Of a stretch of DNA of 64,000 nucleotides, positions 51,585 to 60,693 are shown in pieces. Location of the stretch: assembly GCA_965229765.1 (NCBI GenBank), contig CBDDJT010000004.1:1612001-1676000 (forward strand), written 5' to 3'. Both the position numbers and the translations under genes were made by a program. Under the pieces are notes generated by a model that saw only the letters and a list, made by a program, of their open reading frames with translations, was not told where the DNA came from and made no database searches. Each line of letters opens with the position of its first letter. The first letter of the stretch is position 1. Source of the DNA: ASV31 sp965229765. GTDB taxonomy: Bacteria > Pseudomonadota > Alphaproteobacteria > Rhodobacterales > Rhodobacteraceae.

Positions 51585-51689
51585 GGGGGCCCCTTGCGCT
51601 GTGCGAGCGCGATGTAACCCATCGCCGCGGCGCTGGCCAGTGGCGCGACGCGGGGGGCAAGGGCCTTGCAAGGCCCTTGGAACGCGCGG

Positions 51690-52913
51690 TCAGCCGCGCG
51701 TGCGGCTGCGCCGCAGCAGGCGCCCGATCACGAAGGACGTGCGCGGCGACCAGACATAGCGGGTGCGTTCGGCGCGCGTGGGGCGCATCCGCATCCGCAG
51801 AAGTCCGAACAGCACCAGCGTTCCATGCGCCGCGCCGATAAGCACGAACAGCGCGGAAGGCCCGTAGGCATCGATCAGGCCAGAGGCGATCAGCGGCGCG
51901 GCGATGGCGCCCAGCGCGTAGAAGAACATCAGCGCAGCCGATAGCTCGATCCGTTCATGATCCTCTGCGAAGTCATGGGCGTGCGCGGCCGAGACAGAGT
52001 AGACCGGGAAGGTCACCAGCCCGAAGATCACCGCGTTCACGAAGACGACCGCGTCGGATGAAGCGCCGATCAGGATGGTCGCGGCCGAACTGGCCATCGA
52101 GGCGACCGAAAGCCAGATCAGGACCCAGCGCCGGTCGAACTTGTCGGCAAGCCAGCCCACGGGATATTGCGCCAACGCGCCCCCCAGCACCCAAGCGGCA
52201 AGGAAATAGGCGATCTGGGGCACCGACAGGCCCACCTCCTGCCCGTACACGGGGCCTACCATGCGAAAGGACGCCCCCGAGACCGCGGCGACCATCACGC
52301 CTGCCACGGCCAGCGGTGATCGCGCGATGGCAAGACGCGGGCGAAGGCGCGGGGCGTCAGGCGTTTCGGGCTGATCCAGCCGCGTCAGCGTCAGCGGCAG
52401 AAGCGCGGCGCAGCAGATCAGCGCGAGGATGTTGTACGAGACGTAGGATGCGGGCTCCAGCACGCCGATGACCAGCTGCGCGGCCAGTGACCCGCCCATG
52501 TCCACCAGCCTGTAGGCCCCCATGACCCGGCCCCGGTTGGCATTCTCGGCCTTGGCCTGAAGCCACGCCTCGATCACGGTATAGCAGCCCGCAATGCACA
52601 TTCCCGTCGCCACTCGCATCAACGCCCAGGCCAGCGGGTCGATCACCAGCATATGCGCCAGCAGCCCGATGGCGCCCGTGGCGGTGAAGGCGGCGAAGGC
52701 GCGTGAATGGCCGACCGATCCGATCAGGCGCGGTGCCCACCAGCAGCCGATGAAGAAGCCGAAGAAATGCGCCGACCCCAGAAGGCCGATCTGCGCGGTG
52801 CTGAACCCCAGAGAGATGCCCGACAGCGCATCGAGCGGGCTGACCCCGCCCGATGACAGTTGCAGCAAGACGACGGAAAGCAACAGGGCGGCGAGAGAGA
52901 TGAGAAGGCGCAT
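51690..52913 (-). CDS. MFS transporter (YcaD-like)
   Basis: A 407-residue membrane protein with twelve predicted helices in two halves and the usual motif GWLADKFDRRWVL between helices 2-3 of the second half. It resembles the YcaD branch. Substrate unknown. It ends about 105 bases before metG on the same strand and may be transcribed separately. RGR motifs and acidic inter-helix loops are normal. Confidence 0.85.
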   Translation of the reverse strand: MRLLISLAALLLSVVLLQLSSGGVSPLDALSGISLGFSTAQIGLLGSAHFFGFFIGCWWAPRLIGSVGHSRAFAAFTATGAIGLLAHMLVIDPLAWALMRVATGMCIAGCYTVIEAWLQAKAENANRGRVMGAYRLVDMGGSLAAQLVIGVLEPASYVSYNILALICCAALLPLTLTRLDQPETPDAPRLRPRLAIARSPLAVAGVMVAAVSGASFRMVGPVYGQEVGLSVPQIAYFLAAWVLGGALAQYPVGWLADKFDRRWVLIWLSVASMASSAATILIGASSDAVVFVNAVIFGLVTFPVYSVSAAHAHDFAEDHERIELSAALMFFYALGAIAAPLIASGLIDAYGPSALFVLIGAAHGTLVLFGLLRMRMRPTRAERTRYVWSPRTSFVIGRLLRRSRTRG

Positions 52914-52996
52914 GATGCCTGAATCTCAGGCCCGCTGCCGGGCCGCTAACACCCCGGCGACGCGGGATGACGATTTCGGTCGTCTGTGCGCGGCTG

Positions 52997-54064
52997 TCAG
53001 CGCATCGCGGCGCGGACCGACCGCAGAAGATCATCGTAGCTTTCGGGTGGCAGGCAGCCCCGCCAGTTCGCGGCAAAGACCGAACCGTCGCCTTTGGCAA
53101 GAAATAGTGCGCCGAGGTTGTTGTCCTCGTTGCCGGTGCTGCACAGCCGTCCGTTGTGGGTGACCGCCGCACCCTGACCGCGGCCGCTGGTCACGACGCC
53201 CAGCCCGTATCCGTCATGTGCGGGAAACGCGCCGGGCTGGTTGATCCACGGCCGGTCGGGTGCGAACCAGTGGGCCGCGATTCGCACGTAATCCTCGGCC
53301 GAGATTTCCCACCCGGCATAGGACGACATCGATCCCATCGCCCCCTCGATCACCGCGCCATTGGCGCCGGCGGGTGCGGTGATGCGTTGTGTGCAGGCGC
53401 TGGCATAGTCCTGTCCCGACAGTGCCTCGGCCACGGTGCCCAGCATGGCGTAGTTGGTGTTGGAATAGACATGCGCGCCGGGCGTGCCGCGCAAAGCGTC
53501 GCGCTGAAGCGCCTGCCATGCGATGCGGCGGTGCAGCCCAAGCGTGCCATGCAGGCGCGAGACCATGTCGCCCTGCGTCAGGTCCGGCGCCATGCCCGAG
53601 GTGTGCGTGACCAGTTGCGCCAGCGTGATGTGGTGCGCCCACGGCGGCGGGGTGACGCGGACCTGCGACAGGGCGTCGGCGATGTCGCCCAGCGTGGTGT
53701 CCCAGCCGTGGCCTGTCTCTGCAAGGATCTCGTTCAGGCAGAGCGCGGTGATCGCCTTGGACAGGCTCGCCACCGGGTAGGGCGCCGCCGGGTCGCGGCC
53801 TTCACCGGCGGCATGGATCACCGCGTCGCTCTGGCCCAGCGCCATGGCGCCAGCCGTGACGCCGTGGCGGGCCATCCAGCCGCGCCATGCGCTTTCGACC
53901 CTGGCGGGATCGGGGCCGCGCGCGGTGGCGGGCGCATGCGTTTGCGTCCCCGCACCGATGCCGGGCAGGGCCAGCCCGGGGCTGCCGGTCAGTGTCATGA
54001 AGCCGGCGAGGCTGCAGAGCCCCAGGCCAAGGGCCAGGAAAAGTGAGAGTGCGAGGCGTTTCAT
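52997..54064 (-). CDS. Serine hydrolase with beta-lactamase fold
   Basis: A 355-residue exported protein with an N-terminal signal or anchor (LALSLFLALGLGLCSLAG). Catalytic motifs: SLSK (VASLSKAIT, the SxxK nucleophile) and YSN (VYSNTNYAMLG), plus HTSGMAPD. This is the class C beta-lactamase/esterase family, which includes D-aminopeptidases, transesterases and esterases, so lactamase activity is not implied. Sequence is complete. Start at 54064. Confidence 0.87.
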   Translation of the reverse strand: MKRLALSLFLALGLGLCSLAGFMTLTGSPGLALPGIGAGTQTHAPATARGPDPARVESAWRGWMARHGVTAGAMALGQSDAVIHAAGEGRDPAAPYPVASLSKAITALCLNEILAETGHGWDTTLGDIADALSQVRVTPPPWAHHITLAQLVTHTSGMAPDLTQGDMVSRLHGTLGLHRRIAWQALQRDALRGTPGAHVYSNTNYAMLGTVAEALSGQDYASACTQRITAPAGANGAVIEGAMGSMSSYAGWEISAEDYVRIAAHWFAPDRPWINQPGAFPAHDGYGLGVVTSGRGQGAAVTHNGRLCSTGNEDNNLGALFLAKGDGSVFAANWRGCLPPESYDDLLRSVRAAMR

Positions 54065-54142
54065 CGGTGTTTCGGGTCGTGGTGGGTTCGATGCGTCTCT
54101 ACCGGGGGATTCCGGCGGCAGTTCGGCGGTCTTGGGGCGGGT

Positions 54143-54754
54143 TCAGGCCGGAACCGGGCCCAGCGACACCCCCTTTCCTTCGGGCCGCATCGCCCAGCTC
54201 ATGGGCGGCGCGGTGCGGGCACGGCGGCGTTCCAGCCGCCAGCCCTCGGCCCCGCCGGGGTCATGGGCGAAGCCCAGGTGCCAGCGGGTTTCGATCCCGG
54301 GGGCGCCGCCGTCGCCCGGTGTCAGCAGCAGGCCAAGCGGCAGGTGGCGCCCCTCGGCCCCGCCGGTTTCGGCGGCCAGGTGCAGCCGGCGCACCGCCGT
54401 CAGCCCCGGCGGTTCGGGCAGGTCCGCCACGGCCAGCGCCACGGCGCCGCTGCGCAGCACCTCTTCCATCGACCACAGCAGGTCCTCGGCGCGCTTGGGC
54501 GTCACCAGGATCAGCCGGCCCGGATCGAAGAACCGCGTCGCGGCTTCGGGGTTCAGGGCGTCCTGGGTCCAGGATGGTGCGATCCAGACGACGGGGCCGG
54601 TGGTGCGGGCCGCCACCAAAGCGGCCAGCGTGCGCCGGGCCGGACCGCACAGTTCATGCGCACGGCCGAGGGCCAGCGCCATCTCGCCCATCACCGGCTG
54701 GGCGGGGCGCGGCGGCTGGCGGTACGAGTCGCGGGTCAGAAGCGGGACGGACAT
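54143..54754 (-). CDS. imuA: ImuA-like SOS mutagenesis protein (orphan)
   Basis: A 203-residue RecA-like/SulA-like protein. The core motifs LVAARTTGPVVWIAPSW, LILVTPKRAEDLLWSMEEVLRSGAVALAVADLP and a C-terminal HLGFAHDPGG tail are typical of alphaproteobacterial ImuA. ImuA normally sits first in an imuA-imuB-dnaE2 mutasome operon, but imuB and dnaE2 do not follow here; a beta-lactamase-like gene does. A perfect LexA box at 54770-54784, sixteen bases upstream, supports SOS induction. The ATG at 54754 has GGGG-rich sequence ahead. Confidence 0.78.
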   Translation of the reverse strand: MSVPLLTRDSYRQPPRPAQPVMGEMALALGRAHELCGPARRTLAALVAARTTGPVVWIAPSWTQDALNPEAATRFFDPGRLILVTPKRAEDLLWSMEEVLRSGAVALAVADLPEPPGLTAVRRLHLAAETGGAEGRHLPLGLLLTPGDGGAPGIETRWHLGFAHDPGGAEGWRLERRRARTAPPMSWAMRPEGKGVSLGPVPA

Positions 54755-54769
54755 GGGGGGAGTATATAT

Positions 54770-54784
54770 GTTCCCCTTATGTTC
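54770..54784. promoter_or_regulatory. LexA (SOS) box upstream of imuA
   Basis: GTTC at 54770-54773 and GTTC at 54781-54784 with a seven-base spacer (CCCTTAT), the GTTC-N7-GTTC box recognised by LexA in alphaproteobacteria. It is 16 bases upstream of the imuA ATG on the minus strand, where it would overlap the promoter or leader. Confidence 0.8.
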
Positions 54785-54821
54785 TCAAGTGGCCGCCGCG
54801 CCTTCGGGGGCCCGCAAGAAG

Positions 54822-54849
54822 GGATAGCCCCACAGGTGCGGGGCTATCC
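54822..54849 (-). terminator. Intrinsic terminator of the DsrE-like gene
   Basis: GGATAGCCCC (54822-54831) pairs perfectly over 10 bases with GGGGCTATCC (54840-54849). On the minus strand it starts 22 bases after the stop of the DsrE-like gene and is followed by CTTCTT. It separates that gene from imuA. Confidence 0.7.
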
Positions 54850-54870
54850 GAAGGACCGGACGCGAACGCC

Positions 54871-55326
54871 TCAGGGCCGAATGACGTAATAGCCCAGATT
54901 GTCCAGTTCCAGAAGGCGCCCGACACCCGCCTGCACGACCTGCGCATACTCGGTGATCGGAGGCGCGGCCCCCTCGTTCCGCGTCATTCCCGCGATCGTG
55001 TTTCCGCAGGCACTGAAGGTCACTTCGGGGATGCTCTCCGAAATGCTCTGGATACGCTCCATGACGGGGGACGTGTCCGTTCTCAACAAATGCAGGCCGG
55101 CATTGAACGTCACGATCTCGATCTCGTAAAGTTCTCCAGCCTCACTCATTGCCCGCGCGAAATTGGTGGCGACGTTCAGGGCCTTGTTGAAGGTCCCCGG
55201 ATCATTGTCGCTGACCTGGACGGCGAGCCGCTTGATCCCGTCATCCGATTGCCCCGCGAAGGCGGACGTCGACAAGGCTACCATGAAACCGATGCCTGAA
55301 AGCACCGCTCGGCGTGTGAGTGCCAT
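54871..55326 (-). CDS. DsrE-like exported protein
   Basis: A 151-residue protein with a twin-arginine-type leader (LTRRAVLSGIGFMVALSTSAFA) and a DsrE-fold core with the conserved cysteine in VTFSACGNTIAG. DsrE-family proteins transfer sulfur or bind redox-active ligands. Location periplasmic by leader. Start at 55326, with GGGAGA upstream. It stands alone, bounded by the terminator at 54822-54849, and no sulfur operon accompanies it. Confidence 0.8.
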   Translation of the reverse strand: MALTRRAVLSGIGFMVALSTSAFAGQSDDGIKRLAVQVSDNDPGTFNKALNVATNFARAMSEAGELYEIEIVTFNAGLHLLRTDTSPVMERIQSISESIPEVTFSACGNTIAGMTRNEGAAPPITEYAQVVQAGVGRLLELDNLGYYVIRP

Positions 55327-55560
55327 GGGTCTTCTCCCTTTGTGTGTCGGTTTCTCCTCTTGTCCCGACACTGACGACTATGACTCGCGGCCGGTCTCCA
55401 CCGCAACAAATTTGCAAATATGTGAATGAGGTAATCTGAAGGCATCCATACGCCTGCGGCAGGCACCGGTCCGTCCCGCCGCACCCGATCCAAGGGAGGG
55501 TACTTGCCCTCGCGCTCCGGGCCGGTATCTCTGTCTCCCGAACCCTGACAGGAGAAAGAA

Positions 55561-56610
55561 ATGCGCAAGAGACCGCTGGGACGAACCGGCGTGATGGTGT
55601 CCGAGTTGTGCCTTGGATCCATGACATGGGGCACGCAGAACACCGAGGCAGAAGGACACGCCCAGATCGACCGCGCCCTGGACGCCGGGGTGAATTTCAT
55701 CGACACCGCCGAAGCCTACCCAGTCAATCCGATGCGGGCCGAGACCGCAGGCCGCACCGAGGAAATAATTGGCACGTGGTTCGCGTCGCGCGGGCGGCGG
55801 GACGATGTCATACTGGCCACCAAGGTCTCGGGGCCAAGCGACAACCCCGATTTCATCCGCGGTGGTGAAGGATTTGACGGGCGGATCATCGCCCGCACCA
55901 TCGAAGGATCGCTGCGGCGCCTGCAAACCGACTATATCGACGTCTACCAGCTCCACTGGCCGATGCGCGGGTCCTACCATTTCCGGCAGAACTGGCGCTA
56001 TGATCCTTCTGTGCAGGATCGCGACCGGGTCGTCGCGGGTATGATCGATGTCCTCGAAGCGATGCGCATCGCGATCGAAGCTGGCAAGATTCGCCATTTT
56101 GCGCTGTCGAACGACACCGCGTGGGGCACGACGATGTGGGCGCATCTGGCCGAAGCGCACAACCTCCCGCGTCCGGTGTCGATACAGAACGAATACTCGC
56201 TGCTCTGCCGCGCCTTCGACACCGACCTGGCCGAGGTCGCCATCCACGAAAGCGTGGGGCTGATGGCCTTCTCGCCGCTGGCAGCCGGCCTTCTGTCCGG
56301 CAAGTATGCTGCCGACGTGACACCGCCCGGTTCCCGAAGGTCGCTTGTGCCCGAAATGGGCGGGCGCCTGTCGCCGCGTGTCTGGCCGGCGATCGAGGCC
56401 TACCGCGAGATCGCCACGCACCACGGGCTTGGCCTGCCGCAGATGGCGCTGGCCTGGACGCTGACGCGGCCGTTCGTAATGTCCTCGATCTTTGGCGCCA
56501 CCACGATGGAGCAGCTGGACCTTGCGCTTGGGGCAGCGGATCTGACGCTGTCGCCGGAGGTGCTGGAAGAGATCGACACGGCCCACAAGGCGCATCCCTA
56601 CCCCTACTGA
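55561..56610 (+). CDS. Aldo/keto reductase (Tas-like)
   Basis: A 349-residue NAD(P)H-dependent reductase of the AKR barrel family. The Asp-Tyr pair is in FIDTAEAYPVNP, the lysine in ILATKVSG and the histidine in YQLHWPMRG. The C-terminal cofactor loop SIFGATTMEQLD is normal. It resembles E. coli Tas. The ATG at 55561 follows AGGAGAAAGA. Substrate unknown; the gene is not in an operon with its neighbours. Confidence 0.9.
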   Translation: MRKRPLGRTGVMVSELCLGSMTWGTQNTEAEGHAQIDRALDAGVNFIDTAEAYPVNPMRAETAGRTEEIIGTWFASRGRRDDVILATKVSGPSDNPDFIRGGEGFDGRIIARTIEGSLRRLQTDYIDVYQLHWPMRGSYHFRQNWRYDPSVQDRDRVVAGMIDVLEAMRIAIEAGKIRHFALSNDTAWGTTMWAHLAEAHNLPRPVSIQNEYSLLCRAFDTDLAEVAIHESVGLMAFSPLAAGLLSGKYAADVTPPGSRRSLVPEMGGRLSPRVWPAIEAYREIATHHGLGLPQMALAWTLTRPFVMSSIFGATTMEQLDLALGAADLTLSPEVLEEIDTAHKAHPYPY

Positions 56611-56671
56611 ACCCGCGCGCATCGCGGCCTGGTGTGCTATGGTGTCGCCAAGCCATCGAGAGGGGCGGCAC

Positions 56672-57826
56672 ATGTCAGGTTCAAGGGTGCTGGTAGGCAC
56701 GACCAAGGGGCTGTTCGTGCTGACAGACGGCGCGGGCGGCTGGGACGTCAGTGGCCCGCATTGCGGCGGCTGGCCGATCAACCACGCCATCGGGCGGGAC
56801 GGCAGCGGCGACATCTGGGCCGCCGGCGGCGGTGAATGGCAGGGGGCCGGTGTCTGGCATTCCGCCGATGGCGGGGCAAACTGGACCCTGACGAAGCTGG
56901 CCAACGGCCAGGCAGACGCTTGGATGGAGAGCGACCCCGAGGTGGCGGCACAGCTTGGCATGACCCCGTCGCCGCCGGCACCCTTTACCGGGCAGATGAC
57001 GTCGATCTGGTCGCTTGGACTTGCCGGCGGCAGGCTCTATGCCGGGGCCAAGCCCGCCGCACTGTTTTCAAGCGAGGATGACGGGACGACCTGGAGCAGG
57101 GTCGAGGCGCTGACCGACCACCCAAGCGCGAAGGATTGGAACCCTGGCGCTGCGGGCCTGACGCTTCACACCATCGTATCCGCACCTGATGCGCCGGGCC
57201 GCATGTGGCTGGGTATTTCCGCCGCCGGGGTCTTTGCGACCGAGGATGGCGGCGCAAGCTGGGACCGCCGCACGCGGCGATCGAACGAGGCCGCGGCGGG
57301 CCCTGCCGCGGGCGGGCACCCGGCCGCCGGTACCTCTGACGAGATCGGGTTCTGCGTGCACAACATGGTACGGGCTCCGGGAGCGGCGGATGTGCTCTAT
57401 CAGCAGAATCATCACGGGGTGTATCGCAGCGGCGATGGTGGGCGCAGCTGGCATGACATCACCGCGGGGCTTCCCTCGACTTTCGGGTTCCCGATCGCGG
57501 TTCATCCGCGCGATCCGGCGCGCATCTGGGTCCTGCCGCTGAACGGCGACACGCAGGGGCGATATCCTCCCGGTGCCTCGGCGGCGGTCTGGACCTCTGG
57601 AGACGGAGGCAGGACGTGGGAAGCGCGAAAGGACGGCCTTCCAGGTAGGAACTGCTATTTCACCGTGCTGCGGCAGGCGATGGCAACCGACACGGGCACA
57701 CCCGCCGGGGTCTACTTTGGCACCAACACGGGCTCGGTCTTTGCCAGCCGGGACGAGGGCGAGACCTGGAGCGAGATTGCGCGCCATCTTCCCACGGTGC
57801 TTTCAGTGGAGACGATGGCGGCCTGA
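56672..57826 (+). CDS. BNR/Asp-box beta-propeller protein (sialidase-like)
   Basis: A 384-residue propeller protein with repeated Asp-box motifs of the form SADGGANW, SEDDGTTW, TEDGGASW, SGDGGRSW, SGDGGRTW and SRDEGETW. No signal peptide and no sialidase catalytic residues can be seen, so it is more likely a Ycf48-like or other non-sialidase propeller. Start at 56672 follows GAGAGGGG. The role is unknown. Confidence 0.8.
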   Translation: MSGSRVLVGTTKGLFVLTDGAGGWDVSGPHCGGWPINHAIGRDGSGDIWAAGGGEWQGAGVWHSADGGANWTLTKLANGQADAWMESDPEVAAQLGMTPSPPAPFTGQMTSIWSLGLAGGRLYAGAKPAALFSSEDDGTTWSRVEALTDHPSAKDWNPGAAGLTLHTIVSAPDAPGRMWLGISAAGVFATEDGGASWDRRTRRSNEAAAGPAAGGHPAAGTSDEIGFCVHNMVRAPGAADVLYQQNHHGVYRSGDGGRSWHDITAGLPSTFGFPIAVHPRDPARIWVLPLNGDTQGRYPPGASAAVWTSGDGGRTWEARKDGLPGRNCYFTVLRQAMATDTGTPAGVYFGTNTGSVFASRDEGETWSEIARHLPTVLSVETMAA

Positions 57827-57928
57827 CCCGTCAGGCATGACGTGTTTTGGTGCGCCGGCTTCGGTTTTGGTTGAACGCCGCGAGGCAAGTCGCGACAAGG
57901 TGCAAGGGAAAGAGGAACGGAGTCACCC

Positions 57929-58846
57929 ATGCCGCTGGAAATGAATCGCGAGGTCTTCATCACCTGCGCCCTGACCGGCTCGGGGTCGACACAGGACCGC
58001 AGCCCGCATGTGCCGCGCAGCCCGGCCGAGATCGCCGCGGCGGCCATCGACGCAGCCAAGGCCGGGGCGGCCATCGTCCATGCCCATGTGCGGGAACCCG
58101 ACACCGGCAAGCCGTCGCGGCGGATCGAGCTTTACCGCGAGGTGACCGAGCGCATCCGCGACAGCGAGGTCGACGTGGTGCTGAACCTGACCGCCGGGAT
58201 GGGAGGGGATCTTGTGCTGGGCTCGCCCGAGGCGCCCTTGCCCTTGTCCGAGGCCGGGACCGACATGATCGGGGCCGAGGCGCGGGTCGAGCACATCCGC
58301 CAGTGTCGTCCCGAGATCTGCACGCTGGATTGCGGCACCATGAACTTCGCCGAGGCCGATTATGTCATGGTCAACACGCCGGGCATGCTGACGGCGATGG
58401 GGCGCACGATGACCGCGATGGGCGTGAAACCCGAGATCGAAGCCTTCGACACCGGCCACCTGTGGTATGCCAAGGAGCTTGTGGCACAAGGTGTGCTGGA
58501 GGCACCGGCGCTGGTCCAGTTGTGCATGGGCGTGCCATGGGGCGCGCCGGACGACCTGAACACGCTGATGGCGATGGTCAACAACGTGCCCGAGGACTGG
58601 GTGTTCTCTGCCTTTGCGCTGGGGCGGCACCAGATGCCCTATGTGGCGGCGGCGGTGCTGGCGGGCGGCAATGTCCGCGTTGGGCTCGAGGATAACCTGA
58701 TGCTGGACCGGGGCGTGCTGGCGACGAACGCACAGCTTGTCGAGCGGGCGGCGGGGATCATCGAGAACCTTGGCGCTCGGGTGATCGGGCCCGACGAGGT
58801 GCGCGCCAAGCTGGGCCTGACCAAGCGGGCGCCGGTGACCGCATGA
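57929..58846 (+). CDS. Beta-keto-acid cleavage enzyme (BKACE), likely dehydrocarnitine cleavage
   Basis: A 305-residue zinc barrel enzyme of the BKACE/DUF849 family. It has the HxH metal motif IVHAHVREPDTG, NLTAGMGG, the glutamate in ITCALTG region and a conserved ending with EDNLMLDRGVLATN. It splits a beta-keto acid with acetyl-CoA into acetoacetate and an acyl-CoA. Next to carnitine dehydrogenase the likely substrate is 3-dehydrocarnitine, yielding betainyl-CoA and acetoacetate. Start at 57929 has AGAGGAACGG ahead. It overlaps the next gene by four bases. Confidence 0.9.
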   Translation: MPLEMNREVFITCALTGSGSTQDRSPHVPRSPAEIAAAAIDAAKAGAAIVHAHVREPDTGKPSRRIELYREVTERIRDSEVDVVLNLTAGMGGDLVLGSPEAPLPLSEAGTDMIGAEARVEHIRQCRPEICTLDCGTMNFAEADYVMVNTPGMLTAMGRTMTAMGVKPEIEAFDTGHLWYAKELVAQGVLEAPALVQLCMGVPWGAPDDLNTLMAMVNNVPEDWVFSAFALGRHQMPYVAAAVLAGGNVRVGLEDNLMLDRGVLATNAQLVERAAGIIENLGARVIGPDEVRAKLGLTKRAPVTA

Positions 58847-59208
58847 TCCGCGCGCTTGCGGCGGCCTGCCTTGCGGTGGGCGCCCTGACCGGACCTGCCA
58901 CGGGCAACGGCAACGGGCCGCCGCAGCAGATAAATCCGCCCCCGGCGTTCGAGCCGACGCGCGAACCCGATGCGCGGACGCAGGCGGCTTGCGAGGCGGC
59001 GGGGGGCACATATGGGCGGTTCGGGCTGGCTAGGGTCTATATCTGTCAGCTTCCGACCGAGGACGGCGGGCAGGCCTGCATGACCGCGGCCGATTGCACG
59101 GGCCTGTGCCTTGCCGAGACAATGACCTGTTCCAAGGTCGTCCCGCTTTTTGGCTGTCATGCCATCGTAACTGACGCGGGAACCCGCGTAACCATCTGCA
59201 TAGATTAG
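58843..59208 (+). CDS. Small secreted cysteine-rich protein in the carnitine operon
   Basis: A 121-residue protein with a Sec signal peptide (AAACLAVGALTGPATG) and a mature part with eight cysteines and a Pro-rich start (NPPPAFEPTREPD). The even number suggests up to four disulfides. The start codon overlaps the BKACE stop (ATGA), so it is part of the operon. Family not recognised. It could be a binding or protective protein in the periplasm, but this is only suggested by location. Confidence 0.75.
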   Translation: MIRALAAACLAVGALTGPATGNGNGPPQQINPPPAFEPTREPDARTQAACEAAGGTYGRFGLARVYICQLPTEDGGQACMTAADCTGLCLAETMTCSKVVPLFGCHAIVTDAGTRVTICID

Positions 59209-59220
59209 GGAAAACTGGGA

Positions 59221-60693
59221 ATGCCGAAGGCAGCGATCGTGGGCGGCGGTGTGATCGGCGGCGGCTGGGCCGCGCGGTTCCTGCTTATGGGCTGGGACGT
59301 CTCGGTGTTCGATCCGGACCCCGAGGCAGAGCGCAAGATCGGCGAGGTGCTGGACAATGCGCGCCGCGCATTGCCCGGTCTGGTGGACGTGCGGATGCCG
59401 TCGGCAGGACGTCTGCAATACGTCGGCAAACTGTCGGCGTGCGTGGCCGATGCCGACTGGATCCAGGAAAGCGTGCCAGAGCGGCTGGACCTCAAGCGCA
59501 AGGTCTTTCAGACCATCCAGGAGCATTGCCGCGCTGATGCGGTCATCGGTTCTTCCACGTCGGGCTTCAAGCCGAGCGAGTTGCAGGACTGCGCGACGCG
59601 GCCCGAACAGATCCTCGTCACGCATCCGTTCAACCCCGTCTACCTGCTGCCGGTGGTCGAGGTGGTGGGCAGCGACCGGACGCCCGGAGCGGTGCGCGAC
59701 CGCGCCTGCGAGGTGCTGCGCGAGATCGGCATGGCGCCCGTCGTGATCGGTCGCGAGATCGACGCCCATGTGGCCGACCGCCTGATGGAGGCCATGTGGC
59801 GCGAGGCGCTTTGGCTGGTGCATGACGGTGTCGCGACCACCGCCGAGATCGACGACATCATCCGGTTGGGATTTGGCCTGCGGTGGGCTCAGATGGGGGT
59901 CTTCGAGACGTTCCGCGTGGCGGGCGGCGAGGCAGGGATGCGCCATTTCATGGCGCAGTTCGGCCCGGCGTTGAAATGGCCGTGGACCAAGCTGATGGAC
60001 GTGCCCGAGATGGACGACGCGCTGATCGACAAGATCGCGGGCCAGTCCGACGAGCAGGCCGCCGGCCGCAGCGTGCGAGAGCTGGAGCGGATCCGTGATA
60101 CCAATCTCGTGGCCATCATGCGCGCGCTGAAGTGGCAGGGCTGGGGCGTCGGCGCGCTGCTGAAGGATCAGGAAAACCGCGTCGCCGCCGCCACGGGCGC
60201 GGTGCGCCGGTTCGAGGATGTCGCCGACCTGTCGCGCCCGGTGATCACGCTGGAAATGACCGTGCCGCTGGACTGGACCGACTATAACGGACACATGACC
60301 GAGGCGAAGTACCTGCAAGCCTTTGGCGATGCCACGGACAGGTTCATGCAGGTCGTCGGCTGCGACGCGGATTATGTGGCGGCGGGGGGCAGTTTCTTTA
60401 CCGCTGAATCGCATATCCGGCACCTGGCCGAGGCGCAGGCGGGCGCGCCCCTGCGGATCGAGACCCAGTGTCTGGGCGGTGCAGGCAAGAAGATGCACCT
60501 GTTCCACACCATGTGGTCGGGCGATGAGGCGCTGGCGACGGGAGAGCACATGCTGATCCATGTGGACATGGCCACCCGCCGCGCGGCCCCGCCCGGACCA
60601 GAGGTGGCGCGGAAGCTTGGCGCGATCGCGGCGGCCCATGCCGCGCTGCCCATGCCCGAAGGTGCGGGCCGGGCCGTGGGGGCGCCGCGATGA
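59221..60693 (+). CDS. L-carnitine dehydrogenase fused to a thioesterase
   Basis: A 490-residue two-part protein. The first 330 residues form an NAD dehydrogenase (GGGVIGGGWAARFLLMGWDV, then SSTSGFKPSEL, HPFNPVYLLPVVEVVG) that turns L-carnitine into 3-dehydrocarnitine. The last 150 form a hot-dog-fold acyl-CoA thioesterase (LDWTDYNGHMTEAKYLQAF, GKKMHLFHTMW), the betainyl-CoA thioesterase role. This fusion is known in other bacteria. It acts with BKACE to turn carnitine into glycine betaine and acetoacetate. It is four bases from the SDR gene end to start (ATGA overlap). Confidence 0.9.
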   Translation: MPKAAIVGGGVIGGGWAARFLLMGWDVSVFDPDPEAERKIGEVLDNARRALPGLVDVRMPSAGRLQYVGKLSACVADADWIQESVPERLDLKRKVFQTIQEHCRADAVIGSSTSGFKPSELQDCATRPEQILVTHPFNPVYLLPVVEVVGSDRTPGAVRDRACEVLREIGMAPVVIGREIDAHVADRLMEAMWREALWLVHDGVATTAEIDDIIRLGFGLRWAQMGVFETFRVAGGEAGMRHFMAQFGPALKWPWTKLMDVPEMDDALIDKIAGQSDEQAAGRSVRELERIRDTNLVAIMRALKWQGWGVGALLKDQENRVAAATGAVRRFEDVADLSRPVITLEMTVPLDWTDYNGHMTEAKYLQAFGDATDRFMQVVGCDADYVAAGGSFFTAESHIRHLAEAQAGAPLRIETQCLGGAGKKMHLFHTMWSGDEALATGEHMLIHVDMATRRAAPPGPEVARKLGAIAAAHAALPMPEGAGRAVGAPR

